In this document: positions 6,195 through 14,658 of the stretch, piece after piece
How positions within the stretch are numbered: position 1 is the stretch's first letter
Layout of the letters: each line of letters opens with the position of its first letter
NCBI GenBank assembly: GCA_026692825.1
Contig: JAPLOC010000268.1
Coordinates: forward strand, 949-17,209
Reading direction: 5' to 3'
Origin: Planctomycetota bacterium
GTDB lineage: Bacteria > Planctomycetota > Planctomycetia > Planctomycetales > Planctomycetaceae
DNA: 16,261 nucleotides
Program-made: the position numbers and the translations under genes
The notes under the pieces: generated by a model
Told to the model about the DNA's origin: nothing
The model's input: only the letters and a program-made list of their open reading frames with translations
Database searches by the model: none

Positions 6195-7445
6195 ATGGCG
6201 GGACGCTCGGGACAATGGCGAGTCGACGTTCTCGACAAATCGGCGCGAAGATTCCTTCAACTTCGCGCCCGCAACGCCACAACCAACCAGGAAAAAACGC
6301 GATCGGCAAAAACCGCCGTTCGACGGGACGCGGAGCGCGCCGCCGCAATCTGGGAATCAGACCTCAACCAGTTCGGCCCGGAATCTCCCCTCTCCGCAAA
6401 CCTCGCATGGTTCGACTTCACCCGGCAATACCAGCTCGAACACCTGCGGTCGCTGGCGGAGAGTTCAGAGAAGCGGGCCAATTGGGCGCTCCGCGAGTTC
6501 GAAAAGACCATGCACCCCCGAACCATCGGAGAAGTAACCGCCGAACATCTCAGCCAGTTTGCGGCGAAGCTCCGCGCTCGCAAGGTGGCCGAGTCGACAA
6601 TCTATTCGCTTCTGGGCCAGGTCCGGGCGGCGTTCGCCTGGGGGGTCGGTGTGGGGCTGGTCGATGCCGTCCCGCGGATCCCGAAAGTTCAGCGTGCGAA
6701 AACCGGATCGAAATCCAAGGTGATGAAGGGGCGGCCGATTTCAGATTCAGAATTTGAGCTGCTGATCAAGGCGATTCCCGAGGTCGTGGGGGACGATCGG
6801 GCCGCCGAGTGGGAATTCCTCCTGCGTGGACTCTGGCTATCAGGAATGAGGATCGAGGAAGCGGTTCTGATGCGATGGCAGGCGATTCCAGGGCGGGCCA
6901 GTGACTGCATCGTCCCAGACTTCTCGGGACGCCGGCCGATGTTCCGCGTCCCCGCCGAAGGGGAGAAGGGGTTTCGGGATAGGATCCTCCCGATGACCCC
7001 CGACTTCGCCGAATTCATTTCGAAAGTTCCCGCCGAGCTTCGAACCGGATTTGTTTTCAAACTCGCCCGGAAGAAAGTAAAATCCGCATCCCCTGAATCG
7101 CCGTCGAAATGGTGGGTGTCGCGCACAATCTCCCAGATCGGAGAGGAAGCGAATGTTATCGTCGACAGTCGCGGGCCGAAGTTCGCTTCTGCTCACGATC
7201 TGAGGCGATCATTCGGCACCCGGTGGGCGAGACTGGTTCTCCCCCAGGTTCTCCGCGAACTGATGCGACACGAAAGCCTCGAAACGACCATGCGGTTCTA
7301 CGTTCAGATCGAATCGGAAACGACTTCCGATGCGGTGTTTGCAGCGTTCCAGGCTGACCGGTCGCGGAATTCGGCCGAAACGGCGCACGAAAAGGGGGAC
7401 ACTTTGGGGGACACTGATTCCGCAGAAGTGACGAAAACCCCATAA
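6195..7445 (+). CDS. int: Tyrosine recombinase / phage-type integrase
   Basis: The product has 416 residues, a usual length for phage integrases. Residues about 75-155 form the SAM-like core-binding domain (from FTRQYQLEHLRSLAESSEKR to the FAWGV segment). The catalytic domain follows, with Arg I R219 in LSGMRIEEAV, H334-x-x-R337 in SAHDLRRSFG, H359 in LMRHESLETT and the nucleophile Y369 in TMRFYVQ. All expected catalytic positions except the beta-hairpin Lys are clear. The Lys/Arg-rich N-terminus (residues 1-50) probably binds arm-type sites. It would insert and, with an excisionase, excise the element. It ends 9 bases before tRNA-Arg, a typical attachment target. It probably shares a transcript with the gene at 5820. 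Confidence 0.93.
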   Translation: MAGRSGQWRVDVLDKSARRFLQLRARNATTNQEKTRSAKTAVRRDAERAAAIWESDLNQFGPESPLSANLAWFDFTRQYQLEHLRSLAESSEKRANWALREFEKTMHPRTIGEVTAEHLSQFAAKLRARKVAESTIYSLLGQVRAAFAWGVGVGLVDAVPRIPKVQRAKTGSKSKVMKGRPISDSEFELLIKAIPEVVGDDRAAEWEFLLRGLWLSGMRIEEAVLMRWQAIPGRASDCIVPDFSGRRPMFRVPAEGEKGFRDRILPMTPDFAEFISKVPAELRTGFVFKLARKKVKSASPESPSKWWVSRTISQIGEEANVIVDSRGPKFASAHDLRRSFGTRWARLVLPQVLRELMRHESLETTMRFYVQIESETTSDAVFAAFQADRSRNSAETAHEKGDTLGDTDSAEVTKTP

Positions 7446-7454
7446 AACAAGTAT

Positions 7455-7528
7455 GCCCCCGTAGCTCAGTTGGATAGAGCAACGGATTTCTAATCCGTCG
7501 GTCGCAGGTTCGAATCCTGCCGGGGGTA
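7455..7528 (+). tRNA. tRNA-Arg (anticodon TCT)
   Basis: This is a full cloverleaf. The acceptor is GCCCCCG/CGGGGGT (G1-U72 wobble) with discriminator A. The D-arm carries AGTTGGATA, the anticodon arm is ACGGA-TTTCTAA-TCCGT, and the T-arm is GCAGG-TTCGAAT-CCTGC. CCA is not encoded. It lies directly after the integrase in the same direction and is the best candidate for the attachment site. The unusual G1-U72 pair could reflect a gene rebuilt by integration, which is speculation. Confidence 0.93.
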
Positions 7529-7904
7529 CTGAGGATGAAATCGCCGATAACGCAAAAGACGCTTGCTCCAGGGGGCTGAACAGGTGGTTTGGGCCGTGAG
7601 CCACCCCCAATCAGGAAGCGATCGTGAATAGCCGCTTCGGGGCAGGGGGGCCTAAATTCAAAGTCGCTTTTTCGGACGCGGCGAATTTTTGAATCGGTTC
7701 CCGGGGGGAAGTGGGGGACCGCGATCGTCCGGGAAAAGTCGGAACAAACCTCCTTTTCGTCACAGTGGTTCCCTGCGAGCAACGATCGTAGGGGAGAAGG
7801 GGGATTCCGCTTCAAGTTGGGTGGTGGGCCACCCGACTGGATAGACACAATCGGGAAGCGAGAACGCACAGGATGCGCGGCGACGGGTCTCCGGTCGCGC
7901 AAAC
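7529..7904. other. Intergenic, no supported gene
   Basis: No frame here looks like a real protein. A minus-strand frame across the tRNA reads like PPAGFEPATDGLEIRCSIQL, the well-known translation of antisense tRNA. A perfect-looking hairpin occupies 7815-7838. Confidence 0.6.
7815..7838. repeat. 10-bp GC-rich hairpin
   Basis: AGTTGGGTGG-TGGG-CCACCCGACT forms a 10-bp stem (one T-G pair) with a 4-base loop. No T-run follows, so it is not a standard terminator. Its GGTGGG/CCACC core resembles the dispersed repeat at 9541 and 13653. Confidence 0.4.
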
Positions 7905-7934
7905 TTGACCGCTGGAAGCAGTTCGGACTAGAAT
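7905..7934 (+). promoter_or_regulatory. Sigma70-like promoter of the Tat-protein gene
   Basis: TTGACC (7905-7910) is followed after 18 bases by TAGAAT (7929-7934), which has five of six consensus -10 bases. The predicted leader is about 65 bases. It is the first strong promoter after the element and may also drive rpmA. Confidence 0.55.
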
Positions 7935-8004
7935 CCCTCTCTGCGCCAGGGACGGTCCCCAATCGAGGGAGACTTGGGCTCCAGATTCCACGGAGCGATT
8001 TGCG

Positions 8005-8745
8005 ATGCGAACCTTGAACCGCAGACAGTTTCTGAGTACATCGGCGACGGTGCTTGGTGGAGCGATTCTGCTCCCCGGGTTGGCGTCGGCTGATGTGCTG
8101 CCCAATCTGGAACACTTCGCGACGCCGCTCATTACCGGTGAGGAACAGACCGCCCAGAAAGACATCTGGGCGCTCGAAGTGCGTTACAAACCGGTGCGAA
8201 TGATTTACGCTCCGGTCACCGACGCGAAGACCGGCGCGGCGAAGAAGCAGTTGGTGTGGTACTTCGCGTACCGGGTGGTTGTGCGACCTTCGTCGCGACT
8301 TCCCGACGCGTCGTTAAACACCCCGGAACGGCCGTTGTTTGTTCCGGAATTGACGTTGATCATTGAGGACGAAGGTCGCCGGCGGATTTACCCTGACCGG
8401 GTTTTTCCCGAGGCGATTCCGCTGATCAATCGGCGGGAGAAGCATCAGTACAAGAGTTCCGTGGATGTGGTGGCACCGTTGCCCCCGATCACACCCGATA
8501 AGTCACGTAAGTTCGCCACTCTCGATGGGGTGGCGACTTGGACGGGAATCGATCCCGACACCAACTTCTTCGCGATTGAAATGGCCGGTTTTTCGAACGG
8601 CTACAAGGTCGCGATCGACAACGATAACCAGGAGACCGTCACCCGACGGGTCGTACGACAGCGGTTCTGGCGTCCCAGTGACCGCTTCAACCAGGACGAA
8701 ACGGAAATCCGGTTCAAAGACGAACCGGAATGGTTCTATCAGTAA
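8005..8745 (+). CDS. Tat-signal exported protein, unknown function
   Basis: The product has 246 residues and starts at ATG 8005 with GGAG ten bases upstream. The N-terminus has a twin-arginine motif, LNRRQFLSTS (R6-R7), then a hydrophobic stretch and a likely cleavage site after ASA at residue 29, so the protein is probably exported folded. The mature part has several beta-rich segments (VWYFAYRVVVRPSS, ELTLIIEDEGRRRIYP, NFFAIEMAGFSNGY) and no recognised enzyme motif. It resembles conserved secreted proteins of planctomycetes, but I cannot name a family. It ends at TAA 8743-8745. The 21 codons after the stop stay open, have GC-rich third positions and run in frame into rpmA. Confidence 0.75.
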   Translation: MRTLNRRQFLSTSATVLGGAILLPGLASADVLPNLEHFATPLITGEEQTAQKDIWALEVRYKPVRMIYAPVTDAKTGAAKKQLVWYFAYRVVVRPSSRLPDASLNTPERPLFVPELTLIIEDEGRRRIYPDRVFPEAIPLINRREKHQYKSSVDVVAPLPPITPDKSRKFATLDGVATWTGIDPDTNFFAIEMAGFSNGYKVAIDNDNQETVTRRVVRQRFWRPSDRFNQDETEIRFKDEPEWFYQ

Positions 8746-8808
8746 CGGCCGTTCACCAACGGCTGGATCCTCAAGCGGCTGCACCAGGCGCAAAGGCATT
8801 CGGAAGAC

Positions 8809-9093
8809 ATGGCTCACAAGAAGGGACAAGGTTCCACCCGCAACGGTCGAAACTCTCGCAGTCAACGGCTCGGCGTGAAGAAATACGGAGGTGAGGAAGT
8901 CATCGCCGGCAATATCATCATCCGACAGTGCGGTACGAAGTGGCGTCCCGGCAAAGGCGTTGGTCTGGGAAGCGACTACACGATTTTCGCCCTCGTCCCC
9001 GGCCGGGTGAAGTTTGACCAGGAAGGCCGTCGCGTGAACGTCATCTCCCACGAAGCACACGCGGCCGCTGCGGCCGCCGCCGCCAGCAACTAG
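8809..9093 (+). CDS. rpmA: 50S ribosomal protein bL27
   Basis: The product has 94 residues. It begins MAHKKGQGSTRNGRNSRSQR, the hallmark of bL27, and continues with GVKKYGGEEVIAGNIIIRQ and GVGLGSDYTIFALVPGRVKF. The N-terminus reaches the peptidyl-transferase centre of the 50S subunit. The C-terminus ends in a run of alanines (AHAAAAAAAASN), an addition to the usual length of about 85. rplU (bL21), the usual neighbour, is not in front of it; the Tat-signal protein gene is. A strong intrinsic terminator follows 83 bases downstream. This gene marks the host chromosome side of the window. Confidence 0.97.
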   Translation: MAHKKGQGSTRNGRNSRSQRLGVKKYGGEEVIAGNIIIRQCGTKWRPGKGVGLGSDYTIFALVPGRVKFDQEGRRVNVISHEAHAAAAAAAASN

Positions 9094-9176
9094 GCCTCAC
9101 GCTGAGGGGCAGGGCGTTCGTCGCATTTCCTCATTGCGGTGCAAATCTCGCCCTGATTTGCAGATGGTTACGTTTC

Positions 9177-9208
9177 GATCCCCACGATTTCGTGGGGATC
9201 TTTTTTTT
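9177..9208 (+). terminator. Intrinsic terminator after rpmA
   Basis: GATCCCCACG (9177-9186), loop ATTT and CGTGGGGATC (9191-9200) form a perfect 10-bp hairpin followed directly by eight T residues (9201-9208). It ends the Tat-protein/rpmA transcription unit. Confidence 0.92.
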
Positions 9209-9209
9209 C

Positions 9210-9371
9210 AACCACCGGCCAGAACTCCACTGGCAACGGCCCCAGATTCCGTTGGGCGATGTGCTGAGAGTGGCGTTCGCCACGTTCTCGCTCAAGGCTC
9301 CCTCGCTGTTGGCATTTGCTCAGCGTCGCCCCGATACGAACGTGCGCAATTTGTATCAACCACCCGCCTGA
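9210..9371 (+). pseudogene. N-terminal remnant of a transposase
   Basis: A 53-codon open frame includes GDVLRVAFATFSLKAPSLLA and then QRRPDTNVRNLY before a TGA at 9369-9371. This resembles the N-terminal region of a bacterial transposase family in which a motif like SAFAMFxLKxPSLLAF is followed by R..NLRNLYG (ISNCY-like). No start codon is visible and the catalytic region is gone. It begins right after the rpmA terminator, so an insertion probably landed there and decayed. The family is recalled from memory rather than searched. Confidence 0.4.
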
Positions 9372-9540
9372 ATCGCAGAAGGGTGTCACGGCCAGCGACC
9401 AACGGGGGTAGGCCATGCGAGTGCCAACTGACGCTGCCACCGGAAACGCCGCCGATTTTGGTATTCAAGCGGGCGGTTGATTTGAATTGCGGGGGACAGG
9501 TGCCCAGTGACACGGCGGAACAGCCAGCAACTCACGTATG

Positions 9541-9603
9541 CGTCCGATCGCTTTTTTCGGACAAAAATCGCAAGGTCGGCTGGTGGGTGGCCCCAGCCTT
9601 CAT
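9541..9603 (+). repeat. Dispersed repeat, copy 1
   Basis: It aligns without gaps to 13653-13715; the core AAGGTCGGCTGGTGGGTGG followed by CCCC is identical. In this copy GGCTGG and CCAGCC can form a hairpin. Both copies can be read as a peptide with KVGWWVAP, but neither lies in a convincing gene here. The helicase remnant begins at its right end. Confidence 0.6.
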
Positions 9604-11313
9604 GCGGGCATTCGCCGACGTCCAAACCGCGGAAATGCTCGACTTGCCGCGCCCCCGTTTGGAGACCGGAAAGGCGATTGTAGTTTCCTGCCCGATGTCG
9701 GAAGAACAGGCCGATCTGCAGCACGAACTCGTCGCCCGGTACGACAAGCTGAGAACCCAGAAAATTGATCCCCGCGTGGACAACGCCCTGGCGATCACGA
9801 CCGATGGCAGAAAGCTGGCGCTCGACGGCCGCATGCTTTCACCCAATGCGGGGGAATTTGCCGCTTCGAAGGTCACTGCTCTCATTGAGAACGTCGCCAG
9901 GATCTGGGAACGGACAGCGAACAATCGGGGAACTCAATTGGTGTTCTGCGACATGGGAGTTCATGAGACTCCTTGGGGATTTTCGGCCTACGGGGAAATC
10001 ATCGGGAAACTGATTGAACGGGGCATTCCCCGAGAGCAGATTGCCGCCATCGGCGATGCCGATTCGGATGCGAAGAAGCAGGCATTGTTCGACAAGGTTC
10101 GGAACGGTTCGATCCGGGTACTTCTTGGAAGTACCCAGAAAATGGGAACCGGCACGAACGTTCAGAAACGTCTTGTAGCCCTCCATCACCTCGATGCTCC
10201 CTGGAAACCCGCAGAAGTGGAGCAACGCGAAGGACGCATCCTACGGCAGGGGAACGAAAACGAAGAAGTCGCCATTTACCGCTATGTGACTGAAGGGTCG
10301 TTCGATGCCTACATGTGGCAGGCTCTGGAAACGAAGGCCCGGTTTATTTCACAGGTGATGTCCGGCGACAACGCACTCCGCCAAGCAGAGGACATCGGTG
10401 GCCAGGAACTATCCTATGCCGAAGTGAAAGCGATTGCCTCGGGAAATCCGGCAGTCCTGAGACTGGCGGAAGCAGATGCCGAACTCAAGCGGTTGCTGCT
10501 CCTGAAAAAGAACCATGCCGACGAACAGTTCATCGCACGGAGAAACGTCCGAACGCTTCCTGAGGCGATCGCCGGACTCAAAAGACGGCTTGAAGGATTG
10601 CGATGCGATCTTGAGACAGTCAACGCTCATTCGGAAGATCCGATAACAATCGGCAACCGGCAATACTCCATAGCAGAATCACTGGAACCTCTCGGAAGGC
10701 GTCTCGACGAAACGCCGAAGAATGTCTCCGAAACAACTGTGATTCCGCTGGGACTCCACAAAGGCTTGCAGTTCGGAATCGTCCTGCATCCGCAGTGGCC
10801 TCGCGAAGTCTCCATTCAAGGAACGATCACAAGGCGAGAGACTCTGTCGCGAGCATGAATGCCCTGGACCGGCTGACAAACGGGTACAGTCGAGAACGAG
10901 ATCAAACTCAGCACGAACTCGACATTGCCGAGGGGCAATTGCGGGACTACGAATCGCGACTCGGAGTACCATTCCCGCATGAGGGCTACCTGGCCGAATT
11001 GACAGGACTACGTGATTGGCTCCATGCGCATCTATCGGGCGAACCACAAGAGATCGGCACCGAGTCTCCGATTACAGCGGTTGAGCTGGCAGAGAGAATT
11101 CAGACGCTGCGAGCGAGTTACTTGGTGGAAGCCGCACCTCAGCGGATCTGTAGTCGTCGGGCCAGCGGTGAGACGCCGGTAACGACGCGGATTCGAAAAC
11201 GAGGCGGAGAGGGCGACGGCGGAGAGGGCGACGAGGCTGATTGGACATGTCGAGATGCACACACCAATGGGGCAGTGCCCGATACCGCCAACTTTGGGGG
11301 TAGTGCGGTGTAA
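9595..11313 (+). pseudogene. C-terminal part of a large SNF2-like helicase, truncated and frameshifted
   Basis: Homology-like sequence starts abruptly at FMRAFADVQTAEMLDLPRPR. The C-terminal RecA lobe follows: TQLVFCDMGVHE (motif IV area), VLLGSTQKMGTGTNVQ (motif V) and QREGRILRQGN (motif VI). A charged helical region comes next. The frame breaks at TGA 10856-10858, and the protein continues one frame over with MNALDRLTNGYSRERDQTQH and ELTGLRDWLHAHL to 11313. Intact relatives are very large plasmid or phage helicase/methylase proteins; here the N-terminal domains and motifs I-III are missing. The left boundary coincides with the dispersed repeat at 9541-9603. It is a remnant, not a working enzyme. 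Confidence 0.75.
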
Positions 11314-11325
11314 TCGTATTCACCT

Positions 11326-11529
11326 ATGGACGCCAGCATTAATCGGATTTTCGCAACGGCAGGAAATGATCTTCGAAGCGGATTCACCCGAATCGAGAGT
11401 TACTGCCTGGATGATCTTAAAAGGCAAAAAATCGAAAAGGAAATTCGCTCGGCAGGCCAACTGCGGGTCGAGCGGAATGCATTTCTGATGCAGGATGGCG
11501 AAATTCGTCACTTTCTGGTGAATAGGTAA
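11326..11529 (+). CDS. Small hypothetical protein
   Basis: This 67-residue frame begins MDASINRIFATAGNDLRSGF. It is mostly charged and helical, with KRQKIEKEIRSAG in the middle. No Shine-Dalgarno sequence and no known motif are seen. It starts 12 bases after the helicase remnant and ends 2 bases before an opposing frame. Amino acid usage is plausible, but it could be part of the debris. Confidence 0.35.
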   Translation: MDASINRIFATAGNDLRSGFTRIESYCLDDLKRQKIEKEIRSAGQLRVERNAFLMQDGEIRHFLVNR

Positions 11530-11531
11530 CT

Positions 11532-11840
11532 TCAACCGAGGTCGTGGCCGCTGGCTGACCGGTCGTTGAGGTCGTTGAGCGTGCGAATCCAGGTATTGCA
11601 GAACGTTGCGCTCTCTTCCGCTGCAGCGAGCAGTTTGTCGGCGGGAGGATCGGCGCCGGCCATCAGAGTAAATTCGCCGATCGCGACAGTTGTAGCTGGA
11701 TTCCTAAAGCGATTGTTCCGGGATGGCGATGGAAGTCGCGGTAGTGACTGTGAGCCACACAAGAACACTTCGTTCTGAAAATCGTCGAGAATCGCAACTT
11801 GACGGACGTTGAGCCGAAAGAACTTCGGATCCAGCGTCAA
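11532..11840 (-). pseudogene. Possible remnant gene, unknown
   Basis: The frame has coherent segments such as FFRLNVRQVAILDDFQNEVF and ADKLLAAAEESATFCNTWIR. The only start is TTG at 11840. The same frame stays open upstream to a TAA near 11915 and again beyond it (VIFEPESV), with another stop before that. It looks like the 3' part of a decayed gene spanning roughly 12173-11532. No family was recognised. Confidence 0.35.
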
Positions 11841-12290
11841 TTCCCAGCAGGCGGGAGAGTACAGCCGAAATTCTGAACCCCGGACGGTGGGCTTGGAGCG
11901 ATCGAAACGCGTTTCGACATCTTACACAGATTCCGGCTCAAAAATCACTTTACCGACCTGGACGCCATTTCAAAGCCGCTGGCTTGAGGTAACGGAACCG
12001 TCTGCCGAACCTTTCCAATCGGCCCTGTATTGGAGATTTCGGCACCGAAGCGCCTCTCCATGGCAGTTGGAACCGGACGCGAATTCCAGGCCTGACAGAA
12101 TCGGACAGTCGGCCGCCCGTCCGGCACTGTACAAAAACGTCGCCGCCCCCAGAATTCCCTGCATTCCCGGCAATTTGTAGTGTCCCAGATCTTCCTCCCG
12201 ATTCTGTTCTTTCTGGCCAATGCCACCCGCACTTGAAATTCGGCGTCAGCATCGAAATGATGGGGAGCGTCCTGGAGAGATAGGTGCCGT

Positions 12291-12893
12291 ATGGGTCATA
12301 TTTTCACAACCCCGCTGGACCGCTTGGCGGAGCATTGTGCGTACGAACTGGGCCTGGAGACGTTTGTCGAAACTGGGACGTTTCGCGGTGAGAGCGCCGG
12401 TTGGGCTGCCGAGCGGTTTTTTGACGTGATTACGATCGAGCGGAAGCCAGAGTTTTATGCGAAAGCGCGAGACTGTGCAGTGCACAGCAACATCGCGTTC
12501 CACTGCGGGCATTCCCCTTCGATATTGCCGACGATCGTGGCACTTCCCCAGCCGAAACTCTTCTGGCTGGACGCCCATTGGTGCGGCGAACATGGAGATT
12601 CGTGCGGCAGGGAGGAGCAATGTCCCATTGCCGACGAACTGACCGCACTTCAAAAAAGTACGATCAATGACATCATCATGATCGACGACTTTCACATGTT
12701 CGCACTACCGCCCCCAGAACCGTTTCGAGCGGAACATTGGCCATCGCTGGATGAAATCTTCGCCCTAACACGCAAGTTGCCGCAACAACGAATCTTTGTG
12801 GTAAGCGACGCGATCGTTTTGGCGGGGGGACAAATGGCCGAGTCGCTGGCCCAGTTCTTCCGGTTTCAATTGCGGCCTGTCGGTTCCTCCTGA
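12291..12893 (+). CDS. SAM-dependent methyltransferase-like protein
   Basis: The product has 200 residues and starts at ATG 12291. Residues 24-35 (TFVETGTFRGES) match motif I of class I methyltransferases, the SAM-binding glycine loop. VITIERKPEFY (46-56) fits the acidic end of the second strand, PKLFWLDAHW (88-97) the motif IV region, and IMIDDFHMF (129-137) a later strand. It is shorter than most class I enzymes but close to small stand-alone forms. A His/Cys cluster, HWCGEHGDSCGREEQC, might hold a metal. The substrate is unknown. The gene stands alone between decayed sequences but appears intact, so it may be a transferred cargo gene. Confidence 0.65.
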   Translation: MGHIFTTPLDRLAEHCAYELGLETFVETGTFRGESAGWAAERFFDVITIERKPEFYAKARDCAVHSNIAFHCGHSPSILPTIVALPQPKLFWLDAHWCGEHGDSCGREEQCPIADELTALQKSTINDIIMIDDFHMFALPPPEPFRAEHWPSLDEIFALTRKLPQQRIFVVSDAIVLAGGQMAESLAQFFRFQLRPVGSS

Positions 12894-12911
12894 ATTTACG
12901 AGCGATGCAGC

Positions 12912-13264
12912 CGTGATGCATTCCGGAATTACCATACGAACCGTCCGCACCAGGGTATGGGCAACGTGACGCTCTGGGCGGAATCCCGGGAGATACCGGT
13001 GTCAGTATCGACCAACCACGGTACCAGTTTGACGGCATCCACTGGACCACGCCGAGCGTGTGCGATAGCGGTGCTGGTCCCGTGATTGATCGGTGTGGGG
13101 TGGCGTGGGAGGGGAGCGGGTGGATTAGACTTTTGGTCAGGAAGAGCATCGCACCGACGGTCGACCGGCGCGTGTTTCGCACCGGATTTGGCAATTCCGC
13201 GTCCTCGCACGCCAGCAATTCATCTGAATTCGGTCCGGATACCTGCATATCCGGTTACGTATAG
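12912..13264 (+). pseudogene. Open frame without a start, possible remnant
   Basis: The frame is open for about 117 codons to TAG 13262-13264, with plausible segments such as QRDALGGIPGDTGVSIDQPR and RYQFDGIHWTTPSVCDSG, but no usable start codon near its left end. It may be a piece of a lost gene or chance. No family was recognised. Confidence 0.25.
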
Positions 13265-13419
13265 GTCAGTGGATTTCGGATGGTTTCGTGTTTGCACAGG
13301 GAAACCCCCACCTCGGTCGGATCAAACAGCAGCTTTCGCGCGATTCGTGCTATGAGTTCATTCGATTCGCAAACCAGCTCGGCGATGGCCCAGACGTCAA
13401 CTTGTGGTATGCACTGTAG
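13228..13419 (+). pseudogene. C-terminal remnant of an unknown protein
   Basis: This 63-codon frame begins after an in-frame TGA (13225-13227) and ends at TAG 13417-13419. It includes IGQWISDGFVFAQGNPHLGR and SCYEFIRFANQLGDGPDVNL. Composition looks protein-like, but there is no start. It overlaps the preceding open frame in a different phase, so one of the two may be the continuation of the other after a frameshift. Confidence 0.3.
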
Positions 13420-13422
13420 ACC

Positions 13423-13595
13423 ACACGAATACAAATAACCACCATTAGACGTGTAGTCAAGTGTTCATGCCCGATTTTTTTGGACCGTGATTCAAGAATC
13501 GGACATGACATCAGACAACACAAATACAAATACCCACCATTGGGCCTGTAGTCAGGTGTTCATGTCCAGTTTTCTGGGACTGTGATTCAAGAATC
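13423..13595. repeat. Two direct repeat copies, about 79 bp each, period 95
   Basis: 13423-13501 and 13518-13595 share a common layout: ACACRAATACAAATA, CCACCATT, GTAGTCARGTGTTCATG and GTGATTCAAGAATCG, with scattered substitutions and one small gap. Between the copies is GACATGACATCAGAC. Lying next to the RHS locus, it may be an old tandem duplication or the flanks of a lost insert. Confidence 0.7.
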
Positions 13596-13652
13596 GCCAT
13601 AACGTGAACCCTCAGAACCAGTTGTGATTGACGAAATGTTCGAACAAGTATA

Positions 13653-13715
13653 CGTCTGTGTGCTTTTCCGTGGCCAAAAATTGAAGGTCGGCTGGTGGGT
13701 GGCCCCGACTTTCAT
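13653..13715 (+). repeat. Dispersed repeat, copy 2
   Basis: It aligns without gaps to 9541-9603. In this copy GTCGG pairs with CCGAC, so a hairpin is kept with a different stem. A short frame, MFEQVYVCVLFRGQKLK followed by VGWWVAPTFIPNP and a stop, runs through it; whether it is translated is unknown. Confidence 0.6.
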
Positions 13716-13732
13716 TCCAAACCCGTGAATGG

Positions 13733-14658
13733 CTACCTTCTATCCACAGTCACGTTGGTGTTCCGCAAATTCGCATTACTTGACAATCCAAGAACTACCG
13801 CATGTGTCGGCTCGTAGCCATTAATTCCGTGTATCGCTACCTCCTGAAGTTTCTCGCAATCACAAATTTCAAGCGTCACTTGACCGCCAGTAACTCCAAA
13901 GCAACCGATTTAACATTCTCAAGATCTCGCAACATAATTCGTCGTGGTTCATAACATTCTACGATGTATGTAACATTCACGCTCTCCAGTGTTTTTTTAT
14001 TCCCAATTTCGACCGATGTCGATTGCGTACAGTAGTCGTATACACACAGATTCTTCACAGACGTGCAGGTGCGCAATATTTCCGACACATCCGACGACGG
14101 ATCGGAAGTGCGCACATGGATTGCCTCAACCGATCGACACATAGGAATTTGACAAAACGCCGTTGTATCGTTCCTATCGCGACAATCCAATCTGATCCCC
14201 GATGGGCGTGCAATTCCCTCGTTAAACTGCCGTCCGCGAAGCTCGGACAGATCGCAGCCGGCGTCTATCTTGACCGTTTCGAGCTCGGCTATGTCAGCCA
14301 AACTGTTGGCCAGTGACGGAGTGATCACGACTCTCGAGAGCGAGATCCAACGTACACCATCGAGCGATCGCAATTGTAGCTCTGCCTCAGGCGAAAACCG
14401 CCGTCCATTTCCGCTGATCTCGATCCAATCATAGCGCGGTACCATCTGCTGCAAAAGCAATCCGGGTTGGATTAGCACATTTCGATGCACTGGCTCTAGC
14501 TGCAACAACATGCAGCCAATTCCCTCTTCCTCCGCCCGTCTGGCAAAGTCACGACATGCCTGATTGTGCTGGAATGAGTCGGCAATCCGGCAAAATTCTA
14601 CGATGCCGACAATCCCGAATCCGACCGCAAGTGAAATCACCAAGATGCGCCGTAGCAT
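13733..14658 (-). CDS. Membrane-anchored LRR-like protein, candidate RHS immunity protein (frameshifted)
   Basis: The best start is ATG 14658, whose A is the last base of the RHS stop codon (TGATG). ATG 14691 would overlap more. MLRRILVISLAVGFGIVGIV is an N-terminal membrane anchor. The rest shows leucine-rich-repeat-like strands (LRSLDGVRWISLSRVVITPS, LADIAELETVKIDAG, LENVKSVALELL). As written it stops at 13876. In another phase sequence of the same style continues (GVTGGQVTLEICDCEKLQEV) to TAG at 13733. One extra T in the TTT at 13900-13898 gives KSVAFGVTGGQVTLEIC and 308 residues. The coupled position right after a variable RHS tip suggests an immunity protein; no family match proves it. 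Confidence 0.6.

Noticed and set aside
7209..7610. Minus-strand frame with PPAGFEPATDGLEIRCSIQL
   Set aside because: This is the familiar translation of an antisense tRNA gene, here tRNA-Arg, plus antisense integrase.
9134..9590. Upstream extension of the helicase open frame
   Set aside because: The frame is open by chance across the terminator and transposase remnant; its residues do not resemble helicase sequence until about 9597.
12676..13248. 190-codon minus-strand frame
   Set aside because: It overlaps the methyltransferase gene end in antisense, has low-complexity composition and no motif.
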